Assembly: GCA_029850535.1 (NCBI GenBank)
Contig: JARCRU010000037.1
Location: 1-64,000 of the forward strand
DNA: 64,000 nucleotides
From: Actinomycetota bacterium
GTDB lineage: Bacteria; Actinomycetota; Acidimicrobiia; Acidimicrobiales; RAAP-2
Reading direction: 5' to 3'
The notes beneath the pieces are model-generated. The model saw only the letters and a list, made by a program, of their open reading frames with translations, did no database searches and was not told the DNA's origin. Of this stretch, positions 37,071 to 46,360 are shown piece after piece. Position 1 is the first letter of the stretch; each line of letters starts with the position of its first letter. A program made the position numbers and the translations under genes.

Positions 37071-38491
37071 AGAGCGCCACGCAGATCGCCGCCGATGTGC
37101 GTTCCGGGGCCTCGAGCGCGAGTGCCGAGCTCGAGCGCACCCTGGCGGTGATAGAGCAACGCAACCCTGAGCTCAACGTGTTCTTGCACGTCGACGTCGA
37201 GGGCGCGCGCGCGACGGCCGCGTCGATTGACGCCCGGATTGCTCGTGGTGAGTCCGTCGGGGCCTTAGCGGGTGTGCCCATCGCGCTCAAGGACAATCTG
37301 TGCCAGGTGGGGATCCCCACCACGTGCTCCTCCAAGATTCTCGAAGGTTGGCGCCCCCCCTATAGCGCGACGGTCGTCGACAAGGTCATCGCCGCTGGTG
37401 CGGTTCCGGTGGGCAAGACCAACCTTGACGAGTTCGCCATGGGTTCGTCCACCGAGAACTCCGCCTTTGGCCCCACTCGCAATCCGCTCGATCCCTCGCG
37501 CGTGCCCGGTGGCTCATCGGGGGGCTCCGCCGCCGCCGTCGCCGCCGAGATGACGTCGATCTCCCTGGGTTCGGATACGGGTGGTTCGATCCGCCAACCC
37601 GCCGCACTGTGTGGACTGGTGGGCGTGAAGCCGACCTACGGAATGGTGTCGCGCTACGGGTTGATTGCGTTCGCGAGCTCTCTCGACCAGGTCGGTCCCT
37701 TCTCCAAGACCGTCGCTGATTCCGCATTGTTGCTCGAGGTGTTGGCCGGACACGATCCCAAGGACTCGACGTCGTTGCCCGAAGGTGCCCCGTCGCTCGT
37801 GGCCCACGTCAACGATGGTGTGGCTGGTCGGCGGATCGGTCTGGTTCGCGAACTCTACGACGGGGCTGACGACAGCGTCGTGGCGTCAGTACTGGCGGCC
37901 GCGCAGGCGCTGCGCGAGGCGGGTGCGGAGATCGTCGAGATGTCGATCCCGGAGCTCGGACTCACGCTCAGTGCGTACTACCTCATTGCCCCCGCGGAAG
38001 CCTCGTCGAACCTGGCGCGTTTCGACGGTGTGCGCTACGGGTTGCGAGTAAAGGCCGACGACGTGACGGCCATGATGGAGGCGACGCGCACCGCGGGCTT
38101 CGGCGCCGAAGTCAAGCGACGCATCATGCTCGGCACCTACGCTCTCTCGGCGGGCTACTACGACGCCTATTACGGTCAAGCGCTCAAGGTGCGCACACTC
38201 ACCATTGACGCCTTCACCCGTGCGTATCAGGAGGTGGACCTGCTCCTCGGTGCGACGACCCCGAGTGTGGCGTTCGCCTTCGGGGCGAAGACGGCGGACC
38301 CGATGACGATGTACCTCAATGACGTCTTCACCATTCCGACCAACTTGGCGGGTGACCCCGCGCTGTCGGTGCCCTTTGGGACCGGCGAGGATAATCTGCC
38401 GGTGGGTGTGCAGTTGCTCGGACCCGGTCGCAGTGAGGCGCAGCTCTTCGCCGCCGCCCGCGTCCTCGAGGTAGCGGACGGTCGAGCGTGA
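37067..38491 (+). CDS. gatA: Asp-tRNA(Asn)/Glu-tRNA(Gln) amidotransferase subunit A
   Basis: The amidase subunit that releases ammonia from glutamine for transamidation of mischarged tRNAs. The 474-residue protein shows the amidase-signature catalytic triad: Lys in IALKDNL, the cis-Ser in GGSSGGSAAAV and the nucleophile Ser in GSDTGGSIRQPAA. A GTG start overlaps gatC. Its presence implies that this organism makes Gln-tRNA and/or Asn-tRNA indirectly. Confidence 0.97.
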   Translation: MKSATQIAADVRSGASSASAELERTLAVIEQRNPELNVFLHVDVEGARATAASIDARIARGESVGALAGVPIALKDNLCQVGIPTTCSSKILEGWRPPYSATVVDKVIAAGAVPVGKTNLDEFAMGSSTENSAFGPTRNPLDPSRVPGGSSGGSAAAVAAEMTSISLGSDTGGSIRQPAALCGLVGVKPTYGMVSRYGLIAFASSLDQVGPFSKTVADSALLLEVLAGHDPKDSTSLPEGAPSLVAHVNDGVAGRRIGLVRELYDGADDSVVASVLAAAQALREAGAEIVEMSIPELGLTLSAYYLIAPAEASSNLARFDGVRYGLRVKADDVTAMMEATRTAGFGAEVKRRIMLGTYALSAGYYDAYYGQALKVRTLTIDAFTRAYQEVDLLLGATTPSVAFAFGAKTADPMTMYLNDVFTIPTNLAGDPALSVPFGTGEDNLPVGVQLLGPGRSEAQLFAAARVLEVADGRA

Positions 38492-39915
38492 CGTTGCCCA
38501 ACGGTTGGGAAATGGTGGTGGGCCTCGAGGTCCACACCGAGCTGCTCACCAAGTCCAAGCTCTTTTGCGGGTGCGCCAATCACTTCGGCGCCGAACCCAA
38601 TACCAACATCTGCCCCGTGTGCCTCGGTCTGCCGGGTTCGCTGCCGGTGCTGAACCGCGAGGCGGTCGATTTCGCCATGCGAATCGGCATGGCGTTGCAT
38701 TGCAGCATCGCCCCCTCGACGTTTCACCGCAAGAATTACTTCTACCCGGACCAGTCCAAGGACTATCAGATCTCGCAATACGACTTGCCGATCAACTCGG
38801 CGGGCTACCTCGACCTGCCCGACGCCAGCCGTGTCAGCATCGAGCGCGCCCACATGGAGGAGGACACGGGAAAGTCCACTCACCTCGGTGGCACTGGTCG
38901 CCTCGCGGGCGCGGACTCCTCGCTCGTCGACTACAACCGCTGCGGCGTGCCGCTGGTGGAGATCGTGTCGGGCCCCGATATCCGTTCGTCGGCCCAGGCG
39001 CGCGCCTACGCCGCTGAACTGCGGGGAATCTTAATCGCCACCGGCGCGTCCGACGGTCGCCTCGAAGAAGGCTCCATGCGCTTCGACGCCAACGTCTCGG
39101 TTCGTCAGAGCGGTGCCGCCTTCGGCACGCGCTGCGAGATCAAGAATCTGAATTCGCTGCGAAGCCTCCAACGCGCCATTGACTACGAGGCGCTGCGACA
39201 GATCCAGTTGATTGAGGCCGGCGGCGTCGTGCGCCAAGAGACGCGCCACTGGGACGAGAACCTCGGCCAGACCTCGACCTTGCGCGTCAAGGAAGACGCC
39301 GACGATTATCGGTACTTTCGAGACCCCGATCTTGTCGATCTTGCTCCTGATCAGGCGTGGCAGGACCGCGTTCGCGCCGCGTTGGGGCCCATGCCCGCGG
39401 AACGTCGCGCCGGGGTGGTGTCGCTGCTCACCGGCGCGAGCGAAGCTCAACTCGACGCGGTGGAGGTGGTGATCGACCTCGGGCTCGAAGGGTACGTGCA
39501 CGCCGTCGCCGCAGCGGGCGGCGACCCCGCGCTGGCCGTGGCGCGGGTGGCCAATGAACTGGCCGGCGACGTTGACAACGTCGGGCACCTGACGAGTGAC
39601 GCCTTCGTGATGACTCTCGCGATGGAACAACGCGGTGAGCTGTCGGCGACCCAGGCCAAGACCGTCTTAGGCGAGTTACTCGCGCACGGTGGCGATCCGC
39701 GCTCGATCGCCGCGGCGAAGGGTTTCGAACAGCTCTCCGCCGACACCCTCGGTTCGACGGTGGCCACCCTCATCGAGGCGAATCCCGATGAGTGGAATCG
39801 TTACCGTGAGGGCGATGAGAAGTTGGCCCAGTTCTTCATTGGTCAGGTAATGAAGTCGACCAAGGGCCAAGCCAACGGCAAGGCCGTCATCGCCGAGTTG
39901 CAGGCCCGCCGCTAG
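38488..39915 (+). CDS. gatB: Asp-tRNA(Asn)/Glu-tRNA(Gln) amidotransferase subunit B
   Basis: The 475-residue tRNA-binding and kinase-like subunit that activates the Glu/Asp of the mischarged tRNA. GLEVHTELLTKSKLFCGC at the start, VCLGLPGSLPVLN and the C-terminal YqeY-like tail domain are typical. The GTG start overlaps the gatA stop as GTGA, completing gatCAB. 56 bp separate it from the convergent dehydrogenase gene, with no clear terminator hairpin seen. Confidence 0.97.
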   Translation: MTLPNGWEMVVGLEVHTELLTKSKLFCGCANHFGAEPNTNICPVCLGLPGSLPVLNREAVDFAMRIGMALHCSIAPSTFHRKNYFYPDQSKDYQISQYDLPINSAGYLDLPDASRVSIERAHMEEDTGKSTHLGGTGRLAGADSSLVDYNRCGVPLVEIVSGPDIRSSAQARAYAAELRGILIATGASDGRLEEGSMRFDANVSVRQSGAAFGTRCEIKNLNSLRSLQRAIDYEALRQIQLIEAGGVVRQETRHWDENLGQTSTLRVKEDADDYRYFRDPDLVDLAPDQAWQDRVRAALGPMPAERRAGVVSLLTGASEAQLDAVEVVIDLGLEGYVHAVAAAGGDPALAVARVANELAGDVDNVGHLTSDAFVMTLAMEQRGELSATQAKTVLGELLAHGGDPRSIAAAKGFEQLSADTLGSTVATLIEANPDEWNRYREGDEKLAQFFIGQVMKSTKGQANGKAVIAELQARR

Positions 39916-39971
39916 TTCGGCTCGCTCACGTGAGAGTGAGCACCAGCGGCGACTCGAATCGTGGTCGGACG

Positions 39972-40895
39972 CTAGGTCCGCAGGACCACGTTGATCGGCT
40001 CGTCGCCACGCTGGAGCCGTTCGATCTGGCCGGTTATCAACTTGATGACGCGCGGGAACATGGCACTGGTCGCCCCGCCCACGTGGGGCGAGAGCAGGAC
40101 GTTGGTCAGCGCGAAGAGTGGATGGTGGTCGGGCAGGGGTTCGGGTTCGACGACGTCGAGTGCGAAGCGCAGTCGCGCGCTCGACGCCTCCGCGAGGAGA
40201 GCGCCAGTGTCGACGACGGGGCCGCGCCCCACGTTCACCAGGAGACTGTGGTCGCTCATGCGCGCGAGGAAACCGGCGTCCACGAGGTGCGTCGTCTCGT
40301 CGTTGAGGGGGAGCGACACGACGACGACGTCGGCGTGGGGTAACAACATTGGCAGTTCGCCCCACGCGTGCACCTCGACGTTGCCCGCGTGGCGCGAGCT
40401 ACGCGCCACGCGCACCAGGTCGACCTCGAAGGGCAGGAGGCGCGCCTCGATGGCGCGGCCCACCCCGCCGTAGCCCAGGAGGAGCACCGTGCGGTCCGCG
40501 AGACTCTGGTGGAACGCGAAGGACCAGCGGCCCCGGTCGGCGGCGCGGACGAAATCGCTGAGCCCGCGTTGTGAGGCCAGGATGAGCGCCACGGCGAGCT
40601 CGGCGGTGGACGCTTCGTGCACCGAGGCCGCGTTGGCGTAGACGACGCCGGGGGGCAACACCGTGGCGACCCCGTCGTAGCCGATGGACTGACTCTGCAC
40701 GAGTCGGGTGCTGACGCTCGCCAAGTTGGCCAGTCGGGTCCTCGGGGCGAGGTAGTCGGGCACGACGACGTCGATGTGTCCTCGTGGCGCCGGGCCCGAG
40801 AGGTCCCAGATCAGGACCTCGACCGGGGGATCGAGGGAGCGCAACGCGTCGGCGAGGGAGGGTTCGGACACGCTGACGACGAGAGGTGTGGACAC
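39972..40895 (-). CDS. D-isomer-specific 2-hydroxyacid dehydrogenase family protein
   Basis: A 307-residue NAD(P)-dependent dehydrogenase. The nucleotide motif is LLLGYGGVGRAIEARL, the catalytic arginine lies in NVGRGPVVD, the glutamate in DVVEPEPLP and the histidine in LSPHVGGAT. It lacks ACT or other extra domains, so it is closer to glyoxylate/hydroxypyruvate reductase-like enzymes than to SerA. The GTG start follows TAGGCT (complement of 40902-40907) by 6 nt. It diverges from ilvD. Confidence 0.87.
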   Translation of the reverse strand: MSTPLVVSVSEPSLADALRSLDPPVEVLIWDLSGPAPRGHIDVVVPDYLAPRTRLANLASVSTRLVQSQSIGYDGVATVLPPGVVYANAASVHEASTAELAVALILASQRGLSDFVRAADRGRWSFAFHQSLADRTVLLLGYGGVGRAIEARLLPFEVDLVRVARSSRHAGNVEVHAWGELPMLLPHADVVVVSLPLNDETTHLVDAGFLARMSDHSLLVNVGRGPVVDTGALLAEASSARLRFALDVVEPEPLPDHHPLFALTNVLLSPHVGGATSAMFPRVIKLITGQIERLQRGDEPINVVLRT

Positions 40896-40933
40896 GAGTC
40901 GAGCCTACCGAGGCGCGCAGCCCACGACGGGGG

Positions 40934-40961
40934 CTCCCGGGAGGGGGAGGCGAATCTCCCC
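40934..40961. repeat. Nested inverted repeats upstream of ilvD
   Basis: CTCCCGGGAG (40934-40943) is a 10-bp palindrome. GGGGAG (40944-40949) pairs with CTCCCC (40956-40961) across 6 nt. The pair ends 5 bp before the ilvD -10 TAAACT, so it lies in promoter DNA rather than in the predicted leaderless transcript, a position suited to an operator. Confidence 0.35.
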
Positions 40962-40978
40962 TGTCTAAACTTCTGGCC

Positions 40979-42814
40979 ATGACCAGTGACATCGCACCTC
41001 AGCGCACCGACGCCGTCCTCCCCGAGTCAAGTTCCCCCGCGAGCGCACGTGGCCGCTCCCTCGACGAGATCCGTTCCTCGAATCCGGGACGTGACGTCCA
41101 GCGAGTCGGTACGGCTCGCTTCCTCGGTCAAGACGTCGGCAAAATCCACGATCCGGTGTGGGCGGTGGTGGGAAACCTCGGCGACAGTCAGTGCTACCTC
41201 GGAGTGAACGAGAAGGTGGCGGCGGTCCAGTCCGCCATGGCGCGGCGCATCAGCGCCGAGGACCTCGCCGTTCGCTTGATCGCTCCCACCTTCACCGTGG
41301 GGGTGTCCGACGGTCAACTCAACGGGACTCCACAGATGCGTTTCTCGCTCATCGGGCGTGAACTGGTGAACGACGCGGTCTCGGTGCACGTGGCCGCCAA
41401 CCAGGTGGCTGGTCTGATCGCGGTGGTCGCGTGCGACAAGCCACCGGTCGGCACGGTGGCGGCGTTGCTCGAGCACAACGTTCCCGCGGTGATCTTGTCC
41501 GACGGATCGATCAAGCCGGGTCGCGACCCCGAGTCGGGGGCGCGCATCGACTTGGTCGACGCCTTCCAGGCGGCGTCGAGCCCCGACGAGGACGCTCGGG
41601 CGCAGATTACGTTGCACGCCTGCCCCGGCCAGGGAAGTTGCGGTGGGATGTTCACCTACAACACGATGCAGAGTTTCATCGGCGTCCTCGGACTCGAGCC
41701 GCTGCACATGGTGGCGCCCACCTCGGACGACCCGCGCCGCGTGGAGACCTTTCCCGACCAATTGGTCGACTGCCTCATCACGATGGCAGAACGAGGCATC
41801 CGTCCGCGCGACATCGTGACGCCGGCGTCGCTGCGCAATGCCCTCACGGTCGCGATCGCGATGGGGGGCTCGACCAACGTGATGCTGCACAGTGTCGAGA
41901 TCGCTCGGGCCGCGGGCTGGGACCTGTGGAACGACGTGCTCAGCCAGGATGAGTTCAACGCCCTCTCGCGCGGCTTGCCGGTCATCGTCAACATGCGACC
42001 ATTCGGGACCTACTCGATGGTCGACGTCGACGCGTCGGGCGGACTCGCGACGGTGGTCAATGAGCTGCTGGCGGCGGGCTACCTCGACGGCACCACGATT
42101 GGCTGCACCGGCGAGACTCTCGCCGAACAGGTGCGGCGTCTCGCGCCGCCCCCCGCGGATCACCGCGTGATCTACTCCCCGTCGCAACCCTTCAAGGACA
42201 CCGGGGGACTGCGACTCCTGCGCGGAAACCTCGCTCCCGAGGGTGGAGCAATATTGAAGTTGGCCGGCGTCGAGAGCGGCATCGTGGACGGCGTCTTCAC
42301 GGGCACGGCGCGCGTGTTCAATAGCGAGCGAGAGCTCATCGCCGCGCTCGACGAGCGTGCCGAGGATTTTCGCGACAACGACATGGTCGTCATCCGCTAC
42401 GAGGGTCCGCGGGGCGCACCGGGTATGCCCGAGATGCTCGACCCCACGTCCAAGATCACGACGATCTGTCGCCAGCGGCGCATCACCATCGCCCTGATGA
42501 CCGACGCACGATTCTCCGGCGGTTCGGTGGGTCTGGTCATTGGTCACGTCGCACCCGAGGCTCTCCTGGGCGGGCCGATCGCTCTGGTGCGCGACGGCGA
42601 CACTATTACGGTCGACGTGAACGAGGACCGGATCGACTGCGCCCAACTCAATGATGCCGACGTCCTCGCCCTACGGGTGGCGCAGTGGGACGCCGCGGTG
42701 TTGGCCCACGGCGGACTGCATCCCGACGCGACACCCGTCGAGCATCGCGTCCTGCGGCGCATGCGCGCCACTGCTCTGCCAGCCCTGCGCGGCGGTGGCA
42801 TGAGCGACCACTAG
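40979..42814 (+). CDS. ilvD: Dihydroxy-acid dehydratase, IlvD/Edd family
   Basis: Fe-S enzyme that dehydrates the dihydroxy acids made by IlvC, the third common step of valine and isoleucine synthesis. The 611-residue protein has cysteines at the three cluster positions (GDSQCYLG, ACDKPPVG, GQGSCGGMF) and the C-terminal RFSGGSVGLVIGH motif. CDKPPVG replaces the usual CDK-x-x-P-G-M, so it belongs to a divergent branch, and a sugar-acid dehydratase is not excluded; proximity to ilvBNC favours IlvD. The ATG at 40979 follows TAAACT (40966-40971) by 7 nt, so the frame further upstream is not used. Confidence 0.88.
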   Translation: MTSDIAPQRTDAVLPESSSPASARGRSLDEIRSSNPGRDVQRVGTARFLGQDVGKIHDPVWAVVGNLGDSQCYLGVNEKVAAVQSAMARRISAEDLAVRLIAPTFTVGVSDGQLNGTPQMRFSLIGRELVNDAVSVHVAANQVAGLIAVVACDKPPVGTVAALLEHNVPAVILSDGSIKPGRDPESGARIDLVDAFQAASSPDEDARAQITLHACPGQGSCGGMFTYNTMQSFIGVLGLEPLHMVAPTSDDPRRVETFPDQLVDCLITMAERGIRPRDIVTPASLRNALTVAIAMGGSTNVMLHSVEIARAAGWDLWNDVLSQDEFNALSRGLPVIVNMRPFGTYSMVDVDASGGLATVVNELLAAGYLDGTTIGCTGETLAEQVRRLAPPPADHRVIYSPSQPFKDTGGLRLLRGNLAPEGGAILKLAGVESGIVDGVFTGTARVFNSERELIAALDERAEDFRDNDMVVIRYEGPRGAPGMPEMLDPTSKITTICRQRRITIALMTDARFSGGSVGLVIGHVAPEALLGGPIALVRDGDTITVDVNEDRIDCAQLNDADVLALRVAQWDAAVLAHGGLHPDATPVEHRVLRRMRATALPALRGGGMSDH

Positions 42815-42881
42815 GACCGTCGCGACACTGGAGACGGAGGGGTTTCCGGGGTCCAAAGTTCGCGACCCCGGTGCGGACGTG

Positions 42882-42910
42882 TTGTGCGTGGTGCGATGCG
42901 TGGCTATATT
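42882..42910 (+). promoter_or_regulatory. Promoter of the ilvBNC leader
   Basis: TATATT (42905-42910) is a good -10 lying 6 nt before the GTG of the leader peptide. TTGTGC (42882-42887) is a partial -35 with a 17-bp spacer. Transcription would start at or within a base or two of the leader peptide start codon. Confidence 0.7.
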
Positions 42911-42916
42911 GGGAGC

Positions 42917-42970
42917 GTGACATTCCGTATATCCATTCTCGAGGTAGTAGTAGGCGCCAGGCGCCGGTAG
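42917..42970 (+). CDS. ilvBNC leader peptide (branched-chain attenuator peptide)
   Basis: A 17-codon frame, VTFRISILEVVVGARRR followed by TAG, rich in the three branched-chain residues: Ile5, Ile7-Leu8 and Val10-Val11-Val12. The Ile5 codon is ATA and all three Val codons are GTA, which are scarce in the GC-rich genes around it, so stalling should be sensitive to the charged tRNA supply. It is leaderless, 6 nt after TATATT, ends 73 bp before ilvB, and an intrinsic terminator lies between. This is the classical layout of a translation-controlled attenuator. Confidence 0.85.
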   Translation: MTFRISILEVVVGARRR

Positions 42971-43019
42971 TCACGCATTGTCGTACACCGGAGGCCTCCC
43001 AAAATGGGAGGCCTTTTTT
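42959..43019 (+). terminator. ilvBNC attenuator: intrinsic terminator and alternative antiterminator
   Basis: The terminator is a 9-bp stem, AGGCCTCCC (42992-43000) with GGGAGGCCT (43006-43014), loop AAAAT, with six T at 43014-43019. A competing helix is possible: AGGC-G-CCGG (42959-42967) with CCGG-AG-GCCT (42988-42997), two 4-bp blocks around a small internal loop. It would mask the 5' arm of the terminator. Its 5' arm overlaps the last codons of the leader peptide, so a ribosome at the leader stop would prevent it, allowing termination. A ribosome stalled earlier, on Ile or Leu codons, would leave it free. Confidence 0.85.
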
Positions 43020-43043
43020 CATATCTAACACCAAAGGATCATT

Positions 43044-44756
43044 GTGCAACTCACCGGAGCGCAAGCCCTCATCAAGAGCCTGGAAATGGAAGGGGTCGAG
43101 GTCATCTTCGGCCTGCCCGGCGGCGCGATTTTGCCCGTCTACGACCCGCTGATCGACTCGAGTATCCGCCACGTACTGGTGCGCCACGAACAAGGTGCCG
43201 GTCACATGGCCGAGGGGTACGCGCTGGCCACGGGCCGCCCGGGCGTCGCCATGGTGACGTCGGGCCCCGGCGCGACCAACATCGTCACCCCCATCGGCAA
43301 CGCGCACATGGACTCGACTCCGCTCGTGGTGATCACCGGGCAAGTCTCCTCGGCCGCCATCGGTACCGACGCCTTCCAGGAGTGTGACATCACCGGCATC
43401 ACGATGGGCATCACCAAGCACAACTTTCTGGTCAAGAGTGCTCACGAGATCCCTCGTGCGGTGGCGGCGGCTTTTCACATCGCCACCACCGGGCGACCCG
43501 GTCCGGTGCTGGTGGACATCCCCAAAGACATCGCTCAGTCGACGATGGAATGGTGGTACCCCGAGAACATCGAGGAACTCGACCTGCCGGGCTATCACCC
43601 CGTCGTCGAGCTGGACACTAACGCCGTTGAGCGGGCCATCGCGCTCATCAAGTTGGCGGAACGCCCGGTGCTCTACGTGGGGGGCGGAACGCTTAAGTCC
43701 CACGCGTCGGCGCAGTTGCGCGCCTTCGCTGAACGCACGGGGATACCGGTGGTGACCACGCTGATGGCGCGCGGAGCCTTTCCCGATTCGCACCCCCAGC
43801 ACCTCGGCATGCCGGGGATGCACGGCATGTACTCCGCGGTGACCGCAATACAGAAGTCGGACCTGTTGATCTCGCTGGGCGCGCGATTCGACGACCGCGT
43901 GACGGGCAAGATTCCGTCGTTCGCCCCCAACGCCAAGGTCATCCACGTCGACATCGACAAGGCCGAATTCAACAAGGTGCGCGCCGCGACCGTGGCGATC
44001 CGCTCGAACGTGGCCGCCGTCCTCGAGGCGTGGGACGCCGCCGAGGCGATGCCCCAGAACCTCGAGGTCTGGTGGAAGGAGATCGACGCCTGGCGTGAAG
44101 CGTATCCCCTAGTCTACGACGAGCCGAGCGACGAGGGTCTCCTGCGACCGCAATTCGTCATCGAGTCCATTGCTCAGGCCGCTCAGCCCGGCACCATCGT
44201 GGCGTCGGGTGTCGGTCAACACCAGATGTGGGCCTCACAGTTCTGGAAGTTCGAAGAGCCCGGCACCTGGGTGAACTCCGGGGGAGCGGGCACCATGGGT
44301 TTCGGCGTTCCCGCGGCCATTGGTGCCAAGGTGGGGCGGCCCGATCGCGTGGTGTGGTGCATCGACGGTGACGGGTGCTTCCAGATGACCGCCCAGGAAC
44401 TGGTGACGGCACGGGCCGAGGGGATCCCCATCAAGGTGGCGATCCTCAACAACGCCTACCTGGGCATGGTGCGCCAGTGGCAAGAGATGTTCTACGACGA
44501 GCGATACTCCGAGGTCTACCTCTCGCCCGACCTGCCTGATTACGTCAAGTGGGCCGAGGCGATGGGGTGCGTGGGGCTGCGTGCGACGAACATCGAGGAG
44601 ATGCACGCCGCCATCGCCACCGCCAATTCGATTCACGACGTGCCCGTCGTGATCGACTTTCGCACCGACTCCTCGGAGAAGGTCTTCCCGATGGTCGCCG
44701 CGGGAGCGAGTAACGACGACATCATGGTCCACCCCCTGCAGAGAGAGTCCAAGTGA
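43044..44756 (+). CDS. ilvB: Acetolactate synthase large (catalytic) subunit
   Basis: ThDP- and FAD-dependent enzyme that joins two pyruvates, or pyruvate and 2-oxobutyrate, in the first common step of branched-chain synthesis. The 570-residue protein has the ThDP glutamate in [15 protein letters not shown], the segment [13 protein letters not shown] and the ThDP-binding [15 protein letters not shown]...NN motif. The GTG start at 43044 has an AAAGGATC ribosome site, unlike the leaderless leader peptide upstream. It heads ilvBNC under the attenuator. Confidence 0.97.
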   Translation: MQLTGAQALIKSLEMEGVEVIFGLPGGAILPVYDPLIDSSIRHVLVRHEQGAGHMAEGYALATGRPGVAMVTSGPGATNIVTPIGNAHMDSTPLVVITGQVSSAAIGTDAFQECDITGITMGITKHNFLVKSAHEIPRAVAAAFHIATTGRPGPVLVDIPKDIAQSTMEWWYPENIEELDLPGYHPVVELDTNAVERAIALIKLAERPVLYVGGGTLKSHASAQLRAFAERTGIPVVTTLMARGAFPDSHPQHLGMPGMHGMYSAVTAIQKSDLLISLGARFDDRVTGKIPSFAPNAKVIHVDIDKAEFNKVRAATVAIRSNVAAVLEAWDAAEAMPQNLEVWWKEIDAWREAYPLVYDEPSDEGLLRPQFVIESIAQAAQPGTIVASGVGQHQMWASQFWKFEEPGTWVNSGGAGTMGFGVPAAIGAKVGRPDRVVWCIDGDGCFQMTAQELVTARAEGIPIKVAILNNAYLGMVRQWQEMFYDERYSEVYLSPDLPDYVKWAEAMGCVGLRATNIEEMHAAIATANSIHDVPVVIDFRTDSSEKVFPMVAAGASNDDIMVHPLQRESK

Positions 44757-45307
44757 ACAGCCCCGAACCTTTTCTCGGCGCCACCAGCCACACGCCGGTG
44801 CGTCACCACATCCTCTCGGTCCTGGTCGAGAACAAGGCGGGCGTGTTGGCGCGTGTCGCGGGTCTCTTCGCGCGACGTGGCTTCAACATCTATTCCCTGG
44901 CGGTCGCTCCGGCTGAGACGAAAGCGCGTTTCTCGCGCATCACCATTGTCGTCGACGCGGAGTCCGCGCCCCTGGAACAGATCGTCGAGCAGCTCGACAA
45001 GCTGGTCAACGTGGTCGCCATCTCGGACCTCGCCCCCAAGGACGCGCTGGAGCGTGAACTCCTGCTCGCGACGATCAAGACCAACGTGGATAGTCGGACG
45101 TCGCTGCTCGACGTGGTGGGCACTTCGGGTGCGGCCATCGTGGACGTCGACGCGGGTTCGGTGACGCTGATGCTGGCGGGTACTCCGGCGGCCTGCGACG
45201 AGCTCGAGCGCGAACTCGAGAATTACACCACGATTGAATTGCATCGAACCGGCCGCGTCGCACTCCCTAGACTTGGCAAAGCGGCTACGGCCACCATCCC
45301 CGACTGA
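44753..45307 (+). CDS. ilvN: Acetolactate synthase small (regulatory) subunit
   Basis: A 184-residue regulatory subunit giving valine feedback and activating IlvB. An N-terminal ACT domain ([29 protein letters not shown] region) is followed by the typical C-terminal domain. The GTG overlaps the ilvB stop as GTGA. The family name is IlvN/IlvH. Confidence 0.95.
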   Translation: MNSPEPFLGATSHTPVRHHILSVLVENKAGVLARVAGLFARRGFNIYSLAVAPAETKARFSRITIVVDAESAPLEQIVEQLDKLVNVVAISDLAPKDALERELLLATIKTNVDSRTSLLDVVGTSGAAIVDVDAGSVTLMLAGTPAACDELERELENYTTIELHRTGRVALPRLGKAATATIPD

Positions 45308-45324
45308 ACAGAAAGACACCCGAC

Positions 45325-46359
45325 ATGACCACGATGTACTACGAAGCCGACGCGCAGCCCGAACTGCTCCAGGGTAAGAAGATCGCGATTCTCGGTTACG
45401 GATCGCAGGGCCACGCCCACGCCCTCAACCTGCACGACAGCGGTTACGACGTGCGCGTCGGACTGCGCCCCGAGTCCTCATCGGTCATCAAGGCCGAAGA
45501 CGCGGGACTGCGCGTGCTCTCCATCGCCGACGCCTGCGCCGAGGCGGACGTGATCATGGTCTTGGTGCCCGACACCGAGCAAAAGCGCACCTACGACGAG
45601 TCCATCGCTGCGCACCTGACGGCGGGCAAGTGCCTGCTCTTCGCGCACGGTTTCAACATCCGCTTCGACCTCATCAAGCCCCCGGCCGACGTCGACGTCG
45701 CGATGGTGGCGCCCAAGGGTCCCGGTCACCTCGTGCGTCGCACGTACGTCGAAGGCGGGGGAGTGCCGGCGCTGATCGCCGTGCACCAGGACGCCACTGG
45801 CCACGCCAAGGGCATCGCCCTCGCCTACGCGCACGGCATCGGTGCCACGCGAGCCGGCGTGCTCGAGACCACCTTCACCGAAGAGACCGAGACGGACCTC
45901 TTCGGCGAGCAGGCCGTCCTCTGCGGCGGCGTCTCGGCGCTGGTCAAGGCGGGTTACGAGACCCTGGTCGAAGCCGGATATCAGCCCGAGAGCGCGTACT
46001 TCGAATGTTTGCACGAACTCAAGTTGATCGTCGACTTGATGTACGAAGAGGGCATCACGGGTATGAGATTCTCGATCTCGGACACCGCCGAATACGGTGA
46101 CCTCACTCGAGGACCGCGCATCATCACTGACCAGGTCAAGGCCGAGATGAAGAAGGTGCTCACCGAGATCCAAGACGGCACCTTCGCGGCCGAGTGGGTC
46201 AAGGAGAACGAGATCGGACGCCCGCGCTACCGCGAACTGCGTGACGCGGGCAAGAAGCACCCGATCGAGGACATCGGCAAGAAGTTGCGCGCCATGATGC
46301 CCTTCGTCTCGGCGGGTAAGCAGAAGGTCTCCGAGTCCTCCGGCGGCGACACCGACTGA
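45325..46359 (+). CDS. ilvC: Ketol-acid reductoisomerase
   Basis: Second common step: isomerises and reduces acetolactate or acetohydroxybutyrate with NADPH and magnesium. The 344-residue class I enzyme shows the Rossmann motif [27 protein letters not shown] and the metal-binding segments ([22 protein letters not shown]). It lies 17 bp after ilvN. Its TGA is separated by a single base from the stop of the convergent gene. Confidence 0.98.
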   Translation: MTTMYYEADAQPELLQGKKIAILGYGSQGHAHALNLHDSGYDVRVGLRPESSSVIKAEDAGLRVLSIADACAEADVIMVLVPDTEQKRTYDESIAAHLTAGKCLLFAHGFNIRFDLIKPPADVDVAMVAPKGPGHLVRRTYVEGGGVPALIAVHQDATGHAKGIALAYAHGIGATRAGVLETTFTEETETDLFGEQAVLCGGVSALVKAGYETLVEAGYQPESAYFECLHELKLIVDLMYEEGITGMRFSISDTAEYGDLTRGPRIITDQVKAEMKKVLTEIQDGTFAAEWVKENEIGRPRYRELRDAGKKHPIEDIGKKLRAMMPFVSAGKQKVSESSGGDTD

Positions 46360-46360
46360 G

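Noticed and set aside
41027-42646. 539-codon minus-strand frame opposite ilvD, and the 432-codon one opposite the ilvD end and ilvB
   Set aside because: Both are mirror frames of conserved enzymes, including across the attenuator region; no recognisable protein features.
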